Source: Streptomyces sp. SLBN-31
GTDB lineage: Bacteria; Actinomycetota; Actinomycetes; Streptomycetales; Streptomycetaceae
Direction of reading: 5' to 3'
DNA length: 64,000 nt
Assembly (NCBI RefSeq): GCF_006715395.1
Contig: NZ_VFNC01000001.1
Coordinates: 2,418,001 to 2,482,000 of the forward strand
Notes under the pieces: generated by a model
The model's database searches: none
What the model saw: only the letters and a program-made list of their open reading frames with translations
What the model was told of the DNA's origin: nothing
Made by a program: the position numbers and the translations under genes
Shown here: in pieces, positions 36,574 to 44,589 of the stretch
How the letters are laid out: each line of letters starts with the position of its first letter
Numbering within the stretch: the stretch's first letter is position 1

Positions 36574-38018
36574 CGGTGATCTACGAGATCAACACCCTGG
36601 TCTGGCTGGGTGAGTTGAGCACCCGCCACGGTCGCCGCGTCACCCTCGGGGACGTGCCCGGCGAGGTGTGGGACGAGGTCGCCCGGCCCGGCATCGACAC
36701 CGTCTGGCTGATGGGCGTCTGGGAACGCAGCCCGGCCGGCCTCGCCATCGCCCTGCGCGACCCGGCACTCCTCGCCTCCTTCCGCGAGGCCCTGCCCGAC
36801 CTCACCGAGGCCGACATCACCGGATCGCCGTACTGCGTACGCGACTACGTGGTCGACCCCGGCCTCGGCGGACCGGAGGGCCTCGCCGAGGCACGCGCCC
36901 AACTCCGCTCGCGGGGCGTGCGGTTGCTCGTCGACTACGTCCCCAACCACGTCGCCGCCGACCACCCCTGGCTCACCGCGCACCCCGAGCGCCTGGTCCA
37001 GGGCACCGAGGAGGACCTGGCCCGCTCGCCCGAGGGCTTCCTCGACGTCGGCGGACGGATCTACGCCAACGGCCGCGACCCGTACTTCGCGCCCTGGCAC
37101 GACGTGGTTCAGCTCGACGCCTTCGGCGCGGACCTGCGCACCGCGACCGTGGACACCCTCGTCTCCATCGGCGACCAGGCGGACGGCGTGCGCTGCGACA
37201 TGGCGATGCTGCTCATGAACGACGTGTTCGCCAAGACCTGGGGCGACCGGGTCGGCCCGCCGCCCGCTGAGGACTTCTGGCCGTACGTCCTGCCACGCGT
37301 GCGCGACCGCCACCCCGACATGCTCTTCGTGGCGGAGGCCTACTGGGACCTCGAACGCGCCCTCCAGGAGCAGGGTTTCGACCACTGCTACGACAAACGC
37401 CTCTACGACCGCCTCGTCCACGAGGACGCCGCATCGGTCCGCGCCCACCTCCAGGCGGACCCCGCCTACCAGCGCGGCCTGGTCCGCTTCCTGGAGAACC
37501 ACGACGAGCCCCGCGCCGCCGCCACCCTGCCCGGCGGCCTGGAACCGGCGGCGGCCGTCACCGTCGCGACCCTGCCCGGCGCCACCCTCTGGCACGAGGG
37601 TCAGTTCGAGGGCCGCAGGGTCCGCCCACCGGTCTTCCTCAATCGTCGCCCACCGGAACCGGTCGACGAGGAACTCCGCGCGTTCTACATGCGGTTGCTG
37701 CCCGCCGCGGCCGCCGTCCGCGACGGCGAGTGGCGGTTGCCGACCACCACCGGCTGGCCCGACAACGACACCCACCGCAACCTGCTCGCCTGGACCTGGA
37801 CCGGCGCCGACACCCGCCACGTCGTGATCGTCAACCACTCCGACACCCCGGCCCGGGGCCGGATCCCGCTGCCCTGGCCCGACCTCGCCGGCCGGCCCCA
37901 CCGGCTCACCGACCTGCTCACCGACCAGGCGTACGACCGTGACGGCGACACCCTGCTCGCCCCCGGCCTCTTCGTCGACCTGGCCGCCCGGCACTCCCAC
38001 GTGCTCGCCGTGACCTGA
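36570..38018 (+). CDS. GH13 alpha-amylase-family enzyme
   Basis: 482 residues. The four GH13 regions are present: DYVPNHVA (I), [10 protein letters not shown] with nucleophile D210 (II), FVAEAYW with acid/base E256 (III), and FLENHDEPR with D312 (IV). No signal peptide, so intracellular, acting on alpha-glucosides; specificity cannot be deduced. The start overlaps the stop of the decayed MGH1-like gene. Partnership of an amylase-family and an MGH1-like enzyme suggests compatible-solute or glycoside turnover now partly lost. The Nudix gene follows. Confidence 0.9.
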
Positions 38019-38042
38019 CGGGGGCCGTGGTAGGAAGCGACC

Positions 38043-38087
38043 ATGACGAACCGCACCGTGCTCCTCCCGCCCGGGGGCGTCCGATGA
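38043..38087 (+). CDS. Possible 14-codon leader ORF coupled to the Nudix gene
   Basis: MTNRTVLLPPGGVR-stop. AGGAAG sits 5 bases before its ATG, and its TGA overlaps the Nudix ATG as ATGA, whereas the Nudix start lacks its own good ribosome binding site. This arrangement suggests translational coupling; the peptide itself need not be functional. Confidence 0.35.
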   Translation: MTNRTVLLPPGGVR

Positions 38088-38746
38088 CCGCCGGCATCGA
38101 CACCCCCGACCGGCGCGGCCGCACCGGCCTGGACCGGACCGGCCTTGACCTGACAGGCAACCCCCGCGTGAAGGTGCGGGAGGTGAAACTGCTCTCCAGC
38201 CACTGGTACGTCGAGCGCGCCACCACCTTCGACATCCGGCGCGCCGACGGCAGCTGGTCCACCCAGCAGCGCGAGACGCACGACCGCGGCAACGGCGCCA
38301 CCATGCTGCTGTACGACACGGAGCGGGAAACCGTCCTGCTCACCCGGCAGTTCCGCTTCCCCGTCTACGTCAACGGCCACCCCGACGGCATGCTGATCGA
38401 AACCCCCGGCGGCCTCCTCGACGACGATGACGAACACCCGGAACTCGCCGTCCGTCGCGAGGTCGTGGAGGAGACCGGCCACACCATCGGCGAGGTCCGG
38501 CACGTCTTCGACGTCTACATGAGCCCCGGATCCGTCACCGAACGCGTCAGCTTCTACGCCGCCGCCTACGGCCCCTCCACCCACACCCACGAGGGCGGCG
38601 GCCTGGACGAGGAGGGCGAGGACATCGAGATCGTCGAACTGCCCTTCCACCGGGCCCTGGAGATGATCCGGACCGGTGAGATCAACGACGCCAAGACCAT
38701 CATGCTGCTCCAATGGGCCGCCCTGGAGGGGCCGTTCGCCAAGTAG
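38084..38746 (+). CDS. Nudix hydrolase (NudK/ADP-sugar pyrophosphatase-like)
   Basis: 220 residues. The Nudix box (residues 110-132) reads GGLLDDDDEHPELAVRREVVEETGH, matching GX5EX7REUXEEXGU apart from a two-residue longer first spacer. VLLTRQFRFPVYVNGHPDGMLIETPGG matches the GDP-mannose/ADP-ribose pyrophosphatase group. It cleaves nucleoside diphosphate sugars. Early residues repeat RTGLD-RTGLDLTG. The ATG overlaps the stop of a tiny upstream ORF. The reductase gene at 38843 has its own MerR-type promoter. Confidence 0.9.
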   Translation: MTAGIDTPDRRGRTGLDRTGLDLTGNPRVKVREVKLLSSHWYVERATTFDIRRADGSWSTQQRETHDRGNGATMLLYDTERETVLLTRQFRFPVYVNGHPDGMLIETPGGLLDDDDEHPELAVRREVVEETGHTIGEVRHVFDVYMSPGSVTERVSFYAAAYGPSTHTHEGGGLDEEGEDIEIVELPFHRALEMIRTGEINDAKTIMLLQWAALEGPFAK

Positions 38747-38757
38747 CGCGCACCCCC

Positions 38758-38779
38758 TTGACCTGAAGTGCGCTTCAAG
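38758..38779 (+). promoter_or_regulatory. MerR-type promoter/operator for the aldo/keto reductase
   Basis: TTGACC (38758-38763) as -35 is overlapped by the dyad CCTGAAG-TGCG-CTTCAAG (38762-38779, one mismatch), placed in the spacer as in MerR-regulated promoters. No MerR gene is present in the window. Confidence 0.6.
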
Positions 38780-38793
38780 CTTCAAGAACGAGA

Positions 38794-38835
38794 CTCCCGT
38801 TCGTACCCGCACCTCCGCGCGGGCACGAACGGGAG
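38794..38835 (+). promoter_or_regulatory. Leader hairpin covering the reductase ribosome binding site
   Basis: An 11-bp perfect stem (38794-38804 with 38825-38835), one mismatch, then five more pairs and an 8-base loop. The 3' arm contains most of GGGAGG, the ribosome binding site for ATG 38843. The fold would block translation unless opened. Confidence 0.6.
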
Positions 38836-38842
38836 GACATCC

Positions 38843-39826
38843 ATGAGGTACCGCACGATCGGAACCGCCCCCGGCACCCGCCGCGAGGTCAGCGTCCTCG
38901 CCCTCGGCGCGATGCTCTTCGGCTCCCGCACCGACGAGAAGACGTCCTTCGCCGTACTCGACCGCTACGTCGAGGCCGGCGGCACCTTCATCGACACGTC
39001 CGACAACTACGCCTTCTGGGAGGACGGCGGCCAGGGCGGCCAGAGCGAGGAACTCCTCGGTCGCTGGCGGCACAGTCGCGGCGTCGGCGACGAGATCCTG
39101 ATCGCGACCAAGCTCGGGGCCCGCCCGCTCGCCCCCGGCACCGACTACGTCGACAACCCCGAAGGGCTGTCCGCGAAGGTGATCCGCGAGTCCGCCGAGC
39201 GCAGCCGTGAACGCCTCGGCGTCGACCGGCTGGATCTGCTCTACGCCCACATCGACGACCACACCGTCCCGCAGCGCGAAACCGTCGAGGCCTTCGCCCG
39301 GCTGGTCGCCGAGGGCACGGTAGGCCTGCTCGGGGTCAGCAACCAGGCCGTGTGGCGGGTGGAGCGGGCCCGGGCGATCGCGGCGGCGGCCGGACTGCCC
39401 TGCTACGAGGTGCTCCAGTACGAGCACAGCTACCTGCGGCCCCGCCTCGACGTGCCCGGCGGCCTGTTCCCCGACGGCAGCCTCGGCGCCGTCGGCCCCG
39501 AGATGCTCGGCTACCTGCGGGCCGAACCCGGCCTCACCCTGGTCGCCTACTCGCCCTTGCTGAAGGGGGCGTACGTCCGCCCGGAGCGGCTGCCGGCCGA
39601 GTACGACCACCCGGGTACCCCGGCCCGTCTCGCCGCGCTCCACGAGGTGGCGCGGGAGACCGGTGCCACCGTCAACCAGGTGGTCCTGGCCTGGCAGCTC
39701 GGCGGCGCCCTGCCGGTCGTCCCGCTGGTCGGCGCGTCCTCGGTGGCCCAGCTGGAGGAGAGCCTGGCCGCGGTGGACCTGGAGCTGTCGCACGACCAGC
39801 GATTCCGGCTGGACTCGGCGCACTGA
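38843..39826 (+). CDS. Aldo/keto reductase
   Basis: 327 residues, (beta/alpha)8 NADPH-dependent reductase. The catalytic tetrad is D51, Y56, K90 and H136 (FIDTSDNYAF, ATKLG, LLYAHIDDH). It reduces aldehydes or ketones, unknown here. GGGAGG lies 7 bases before ATG 38843 but is sequestered in the strong leader hairpin. A MerR-type promoter lies further upstream. It is monocistronic. Confidence 0.93.
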   Translation: MRYRTIGTAPGTRREVSVLALGAMLFGSRTDEKTSFAVLDRYVEAGGTFIDTSDNYAFWEDGGQGGQSEELLGRWRHSRGVGDEILIATKLGARPLAPGTDYVDNPEGLSAKVIRESAERSRERLGVDRLDLLYAHIDDHTVPQRETVEAFARLVAEGTVGLLGVSNQAVWRVERARAIAAAAGLPCYEVLQYEHSYLRPRLDVPGGLFPDGSLGAVGPEMLGYLRAEPGLTLVAYSPLLKGAYVRPERLPAEYDHPGTPARLAALHEVARETGATVNQVVLAWQLGGALPVVPLVGASSVAQLEESLAAVDLELSHDQRFRLDSAH

Positions 39827-39918
39827 GGCAACCCGACCCTCTTTTCCACAGTCTCTAGAAACGGTTGCATTTCGATGCATACGGTCGGTGGGGCCGCCGT
39901 ACGAGAGACGGGGGAGTC

Positions 39919-40788
39919 TTGCTGCACAGGGAGACACGGCGCTGGGACGGCGCCGACAGGGGACTGGACGGCGACGGGTCCGCGGATCACCTACCCGGGC
40001 GCCGGAACGAACGGCCGCGCGCCGCGTGGTGGTGGCGCGTCGCGCTGTTCGTCTGGCGCACCCTGCGGGGCGAGTGGGAGGGCATCATCGCCGATCCGCT
40101 GCGCCGGCTCAGGCGCCGCGGCCTGCCCGCCCTCTCGCTGGCCTTCCTGGCCGCGGGCGGCGTGATCTTCTTCCACGCCATCGCGCAGCACCGCACCGGC
40201 GCCACCGTGGTGCGGCTGCTCGGCGGCGTCTACGCCGACCTGCCGCTGTGGCTCGCGCTGCTGCGCACGCCCGTCTCCCTGTACGTACCGGCCCTGGACC
40301 TGCCGGTGTGGGCGGGCATCACCCAGCTCTTCCTCGCCTTCGCGCTGGCCGAACTCGCCCTGGGCCGGGCCAGGACCCTCGTCATCTCCTACGCCACGAC
40401 GCTCGCCGGCACGCTCATGGTGCGGGTGATGCTCGCCATCGGGCCCGCCTGGCACGGGGTCGGGCTGCCGCCGGAGGTCGGCCAGGTGCTCGACACCGGA
40501 CCGTCGGCCGCCGTCGTGGGCCTGTTCACCTACATCTCGGTGGTCAGGCGGGCGCCCATCGTGTTCACCCTCACCGGCGGCTCGATGGTGTGGGAGTCGA
40601 TCGCCGTACCCAATCTGGCCGGCCGCGAGCACCTGATAGCGGTCGGTGCCGCGATCGCCCTGGCCCTGTTCCACGAATCGCGCCGCAACCGCAGGCGCCC
40701 GCGCCACGAGCCGATGCCCCCGGTCGTCTCGGGACCGGTGCCGGCCCGGCCGGTCATGCCGCCGGGCCGGCCGTCCCTGCTGGCGTAG
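39919..40788 (+). CDS. Rhomboid-like integral membrane protein
   Basis: 289 residues from TTG 39919 (an earlier ATG at 39865 lacks a ribosome binding site; the start is uncertain). A basic N-terminus (1-50) precedes about six membrane segments. TGPSAAVVGL in the fourth or fifth segment and REHLIAVGAA in the last place a Ser and a His as in rhomboid intramembrane proteases (GxSx, H). Actinobacterial relatives are usually called rhomboid-like; proteolytic activity is not shown. C-terminal tail is Arg/Pro-rich. Confidence 0.72.
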   Translation: MLHRETRRWDGADRGLDGDGSADHLPGRRNERPRAAWWWRVALFVWRTLRGEWEGIIADPLRRLRRRGLPALSLAFLAAGGVIFFHAIAQHRTGATVVRLLGGVYADLPLWLALLRTPVSLYVPALDLPVWAGITQLFLAFALAELALGRARTLVISYATTLAGTLMVRVMLAIGPAWHGVGLPPEVGQVLDTGPSAAVVGLFTYISVVRRAPIVFTLTGGSMVWESIAVPNLAGREHLIAVGAAIALALFHESRRNRRRPRHEPMPPVVSGPVPARPVMPPGRPSLLA

Positions 40789-40794
40789 GCCCGC

Positions 40795-41106
40795 TCAGAC
40801 CTCGTCCACGGTGTAGACCATGCTGCGGACGGCGGTGAACTCCTGAAGGCGTTCGGAGTCCGCCGCACAGGCCCGGCCCTCGGGGGAGGCGAACGCCGCG
40901 CGCAGTTCGTCCAGGCTGTCCCATTCGAGCATGCCGACCAGGTAGTACGGCGTGCCGCCGCGGACGGCCGTGACGCCGGTGCCGACGGTGTAGCGGCGCA
41001 GCCCGGGCAGCTTGTGGGCCAGCGGGAGGTGGACCTCGCGGTAGTGCCGTTCGAAGGCCGCGGGGTCGTCGGGAGTGTTGTACAGGGCGAGGAAACGCGC
41101 CGTCAT
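40795..41106 (-). CDS. EthD-domain protein
   Basis: 103 residues: MTARFLALYNTPDDPAAFERHYREVHLPLAHKLPGLRRYTVG is the EthD dimeric alpha/beta-barrel signature with the conserved HLPLA; EWDSLDELRAAFASPEGRA follows. Such proteins accompany oxidative degradation or polyketide-type reactions; exact role unknown. It lies downstream of an ECF sigma gene with a SnoaL tail; a CCGGTA-TC-TACCGG dyad lies 27 bp before its start. Possibly the target of that sigma factor. Confidence 0.88.
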   Translation of the reverse strand: MTARFLALYNTPDDPAAFERHYREVHLPLAHKLPGLRRYTVGTGVTAVRGGTPYYLVGMLEWDSLDELRAAFASPEGRACAADSERLQEFTAVRSMVYTVDEV

Positions 41107-41133
41107 GTCAGATGTCCTCTCGATCGATGGTCA

Positions 41134-41147
41134 CCGGTATCTACCGG
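41134..41147. promoter_or_regulatory. Palindrome CCGGTA-TC-TACCGG before the EthD gene
   Basis: A perfect 6-bp dyad in the 56-bp gap between the sigma gene and the EthD gene, upstream of the EthD start. Confidence 0.45.
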
Positions 41148-41162
41148 CGCCACCGCGCGGGC

Positions 41163-42101
41163 TCATCGCGGTCGGGCGGATTCCTCGGCGGGAACCTCCG
41201 GCGCCAGGCCGAACGCCTCGAACACCCGCGGATCGGCGAAGACGACATTGCGCGCGATCCGCCCGCCGGTCACCGTGAACACCTGCAGCGTGTGCAGCCG
41301 GAACCCGCCCTCCGGGGCGGGCGCGTACGCGGCGAACGCGGGCTCGCCGCCCGCGCCGAGGTGCCGGACCCTCCACCCGGCGCCGCGCATCTCGAAGACC
41401 CGCTCCATGAACCGGCCGTAGTCGCGCCTGCCCCGGTACCACAGTGGGACCGGCGGCATCTCCAGGACCGCGTCGTCGGTCAGCAGCCGCACCAGCGCGG
41501 GCACGTCCGCGGCCTCGAAGGCCCGCGCGTACCGCCGTACCGCCTCGCGTGCCCCGGCGTCGTCCGGCTCGCCGATACCGCCGGGGTCGCCCACCTCGGC
41601 GACCGCGGCCCGGGCCCGCTGCAGGGCGCTGTTGACCGCTGCGACCGTGGTCCCGAGCTGCTCGGCGACCTCCGCGGCGCTGAACTGGAGCACCTCCCGC
41701 AGCACCAGCACCGCACGCTGCCGCGCGGGCAGCACCTGCATCGCGGCCACCAACGCCAGCCGCAGGTCGGCCCGCGCGTCGACGTCGTAGCGCGCGTCGG
41801 GGAACGGCTGGAGCCACGGGATGTCGAAAGCCGGCGTCAGCGGCGCCCCCGGGTCCTCGCTCGGCGCCCCGAGCCCCGACGGCAGCGGCCGCCGCGCCCG
41901 CCCCTCCAGTGCCGTCAGGCACACGTTCGTCGCGATGCGGTACAGCCATGTGCGCACCGACGCGCGCGAGGCGTCGTAGCGCTCCCGGGCCTTCCAGGCG
42001 CGCAGCATCGTCTCCTGCACCAAGTCCTCGGCCTCGTGGAACGAACCCGACATCCGATAGCAGTACGCGACCAACTCGCCCCGGTACGGCTCAAGGTTCA
42101 T
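41163..42101 (-). CDS. ECF sigma factor with C-terminal SnoaL-like domain
   Basis: 312 residues. Sigma-70 region 2 (YRGELVAYCYRMSGSFHEAEDLVQETMLRAWKARERYDASRASVRTWLYRIATNVCLTALE), region 4 (LPARQRAVLVLREVLQFSAAEVAEQLGTTVAAVNSALQRARA), and then a fused SnoaL_2-like domain (about 190-300). The PWLQPFPD linker is typical of the TIGR02960-type ECF group. The fused domain regulates these sigma factors in place of an anti-sigma factor. The start is 17 bp from the divergent DUF427 start. Confidence 0.9.
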   Translation of the reverse strand: MNLEPYRGELVAYCYRMSGSFHEAEDLVQETMLRAWKARERYDASRASVRTWLYRIATNVCLTALEGRARRPLPSGLGAPSEDPGAPLTPAFDIPWLQPFPDARYDVDARADLRLALVAAMQVLPARQRAVLVLREVLQFSAAEVAEQLGTTVAAVNSALQRARAAVAEVGDPGGIGEPDDAGAREAVRRYARAFEAADVPALVRLLTDDAVLEMPPVPLWYRGRRDYGRFMERVFEMRGAGWRVRHLGAGGEPAFAAYAPAPEGGFRLHTLQVFTVTGGRIARNVVFADPRVFEAFGLAPEVPAEESARPR

Positions 42102-42118
42102 GGGGTCATCATGGCCCT

Positions 42119-42937
42119 ATGAGTGGACTTGGCACCGCACAGTCCGTCCGCAGCACCCCCGAAGGCCTCCTGTGGGAGCCGAGCGAACGCTGGGTGCGAG
42201 GCCGCAAGGGCGACGTGACCGTCGTCGACAGCCGGCACCCCGTCCTGGTCTGGGAGCCGTCGCTGCCCGTACCGCAGTACGCCTTCCCCCGCGCCGACGT
42301 ACGCGAGGACCTGCTGCGCCCCTCGAGGAACCCGCGGCCGGGCGCCCACAGCGGATCGAAGATCTTCTACGACCTCGTCGTCGACGGCGAGTTCCTGGAG
42401 AACGCCGCCTGGACCTTCCCGGGCGCCGACCTGGCCGGGCACATCGCCTTCGAGTGGTTCGGGCGCAGCGGCAGGGGCCTGGACCACTGGTACGAGGAGG
42501 AGGAAGAGATCTTCGTCCACCCCCGCGATCCGCACAAACGGGTGGACGCCATCCCGAGCAGCCGCCATGTGCGAATCACCGTCGACGGCACGCTCCTCGC
42601 GGACACCCGCCGGCCGGTGCTGCTCTTCGAGACCGGCCTGCCCACCCGCTACTACGTTCCGCGCGAGGACGTGCGCACGGACCTGCTCACCGCGAGCGAC
42701 CACCACACCGCCTGCCCCTACAAGGGCGTCGCCGAGTACTGGTCGACGGACGGCGGCGAGAACCTCGTGTGGAGCTACCCCGAGCCGCTGCCCGCCGTGG
42801 CCGTGATCGAGGGGCTGCTCGCCTTCTACAACGAGGTCGTCGACATCACCGTGGACGGCGAGCGCGCGGAACGCCCCGTCACGCCGTTCAGCGCGATGCT
42901 CAGACAGAGCAGCCGACGTGGGCGAGGGCCTGCCTGA
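42119..42937 (+). CDS. DUF427 protein (two repeats)
   Basis: 272 residues with two copies of the DUF427 beta-tent fold: WVRGRKGDVTVVDSRHPVLVWEP...PQYAFPRADVREDLL and HVRITVDGTLLADTRRPVLLFETGLPTRYYVPREDVRTDLL...CPYKGVAEYWS. Function is unknown. The ATG at 42119 has no ribosome binding site and lies 17 bp from the divergent sigma start, suggesting leaderless or overlapping transcripts. The 3' end overlaps the convergent DUF4916 gene by 38 bp. Confidence 0.87.
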   Translation: MSGLGTAQSVRSTPEGLLWEPSERWVRGRKGDVTVVDSRHPVLVWEPSLPVPQYAFPRADVREDLLRPSRNPRPGAHSGSKIFYDLVVDGEFLENAAWTFPGADLAGHIAFEWFGRSGRGLDHWYEEEEEIFVHPRDPHKRVDAIPSSRHVRITVDGTLLADTRRPVLLFETGLPTRYYVPREDVRTDLLTASDHHTACPYKGVAEYWSTDGGENLVWSYPEPLPAVAVIEGLLAFYNEVVDITVDGERAERPVTPFSAMLRQSSRRGRGPA

Positions 42938-43436
42938 GCAGCACCCCGTGGCCGCCCGGCATCTCGCCCTGCACGGCCTGCGACATCGCCTCCTGCGGGC
43001 TGAACCAGACCAGGTCCAGGGCGTCCTGGCGGGGCCGGCAGTCACCGGTGACCGGCACCACGTAGGCCAGGGACACCGCGTGCTGGCGCGGGTCGTGGTA
43101 CGGCGTGATGCCCTGGGTCGGGAAGTACTCGGCGACCGTGAAGGGCTGCAGCGAGGCCGGGATCCGGGGCAGCGCCACCGGGCCGAGGTCCTTCTCCAGG
43201 TGGCGCAGCAGGGCGTCCCGCACGCGCTCGTGGTGCAGCACCCGGCCGGAGACCAGGGTCCGGCTGACCGTGCCGTCCGGCCCGATGCGCAGCAGCAGGC
43301 CGACGCTGGTGACTTCGCCGCTGTCGTCGACCCGCACGGGTACGGCCTCGACGTACAGGATCGGCATGCGCGCACGCGCCATCTCCAGCTCGTCGGGGGA
43401 GAGCCAGCCGGGCGTGGTTTCGGTCATGTCAGACAT
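42900..43436 (-). CDS. DUF4916 / Nudix-hydrolase-family protein
   Basis: 178 residues, starting MSDMTETTPGWLSPDELEMARARMPILYVEAVPVRVDDSGEVTSVGLLLR. It is a Nudix-fold protein of the DUF4916 group in which the canonical Nudix box is degenerate (no GX5EX7REUXEEXGU found). Ending LLRQALAHVGCSV. Its 3' end overlaps the convergent DUF427 gene by 38 bp. Function unknown. Confidence 0.82.
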   Translation of the reverse strand: MSDMTETTPGWLSPDELEMARARMPILYVEAVPVRVDDSGEVTSVGLLLRIGPDGTVSRTLVSGRVLHHERVRDALLRHLEKDLGPVALPRIPASLQPFTVAEYFPTQGITPYHDPRQHAVSLAYVVPVTGDCRPRQDALDLVWFSPQEAMSQAVQGEMPGGHGVLLRQALAHVGCSV

Positions 43437-43451
43437 TGCTTGATCATACTT

Positions 43452-44588
43452 TCAGGAGTTGCCGGGAAGGCGGTAGACCTGACGGGCGTTGTGTGCTCCT
43501 GCCCACTCCGCGATGTGCAACGCGTCCGGCAGGTCAAGTTCGTCGGCGTCCACCCGGTCCTGCAGCAGAGCGGCCAGACCCCGGCGGAAGGCGAGTGCGC
43601 CCAGGAAGTGGAACTCGGCCACACCGTAGGCGTCGGAGCTGTACAGCAGTTTGCGGAACGGGGTGATCTCCAGGGCCTCCTCCAGCACGGCCCGGGACCG
43701 TGCCGGGCCCACGAAGTGCAGGGCGAGCCCCACGTCCAGGTGGACCTGCTCGAACACCGTGGCCAGATAGGCGGCCTGGCGCTGGTACGGCCAGCAGTGC
43801 AGCAGCAGGACCGGGATCCTGCCGGCGGTCAGGTGCAGCCAGTCGGTGAGGTGGGCGGGGTCCGAGCGGTGCAGCCGGATGTCGTTGTCACCGAGGCCGA
43901 CATGCAGTTGGAGGGGCAGACCCAGATCGACGGCGGTCCACAGCAGATGCCGTACGAGAACCGGGTCCGCCAGCCGGCCGCCGCCGCCCGCGAGCCAGCG
44001 CCGGGCCGCCTCGGTGACCCGCGCGTCCGAGGGGCGGGCCGGGTCCAGGTCGAAGCCCGTGCGGTAGGCGGCGACCGACTTCACCGCCACCACGCCCGGC
44101 CGCCGTACGGCCTCCAGCGCGGCCACCCGGAAGCGGTCCGCGTACTCGCCCGGCTCCACGCCCCGCGCCGCCACCGACTCGGCCACACTCTCCAGCCGCA
44201 CCACTTCGTACGCGGTGCCGCCCGCGGCGACGGCGAGCTCGGCCGGGGTGCTGAGACGTTCCGGCGCGTACCCGGTGTCCACGCAGAACACGCCCGTCCC
44301 GGCGGCGCCCAGGAGCCGGCGGTGGACTTCGCCCCACCCGAGCCCGGCGCGCCGGGCCAGGTAGTCGTCGGCCGACGCGTGCCGCGGCAGGTCCAGCAGG
44401 GGGGCGCAGTGGCGGCGGACGGCCACCCCGACGGGACTGTCGAAGGAGGAGCTGCCCGGCCACGACCCGCCCTCGGTGATCAGGTCCTCGAACTCCGGCC
44501 CGGACAGGTCGGCGGTGACCACGCCGTGGCAGTGGTGGTCCACCAGCGCCAGCGCCTCCAGTGCCTCCAGGACCGGTCCGCCGCTCAT
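43452..44588 (-). CDS. Amidohydrolase-2 family protein linked to a GS-like gene
   Basis: 378 residues, TIM-barrel amidohydrolase: metal motif DHHCHG (17-22), AVKSVAAYR with the carboxylated-Lys-position K, LQLHVG, LLLHCWPY, and YSSDAYG with the final Asp. Its start is 1 bp from the stop of the glutamine-synthetase-like gene upstream. In fungi the two domains are fused in FluG; here they form a two-gene unit. Likely acts on the gamma-glutamyl product or its relatives; the substrate is unknown. Confidence 0.85.
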   Translation of the reverse strand: MSGGPVLEALEALALVDHHCHGVVTADLSGPEFEDLITEGGSWPGSSSFDSPVGVAVRRHCAPLLDLPRHASADDYLARRAGLGWGEVHRRLLGAAGTGVFCVDTGYAPERLSTPAELAVAAGGTAYEVVRLESVAESVAARGVEPGEYADRFRVAALEAVRRPGVVAVKSVAAYRTGFDLDPARPSDARVTEAARRWLAGGGGRLADPVLVRHLLWTAVDLGLPLQLHVGLGDNDIRLHRSDPAHLTDWLHLTAGRIPVLLLHCWPYQRQAAYLATVFEQVHLDVGLALHFVGPARSRAVLEEALEITPFRKLLYSSDAYGVAEFHFLGALAFRRGLAALLQDRVDADELDLPDALHIAEWAGAHNARQVYRLPGNS

Positions 44589-44589
44589 C

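Noticed and set aside
37685..39937. A 750-codon minus-strand open frame opposite the GH13, Nudix and reductase genes
   Set aside because: It is antisense to three well-supported genes with clear catalytic motifs; long open frames on the opposite strand are typical in high-GC DNA.
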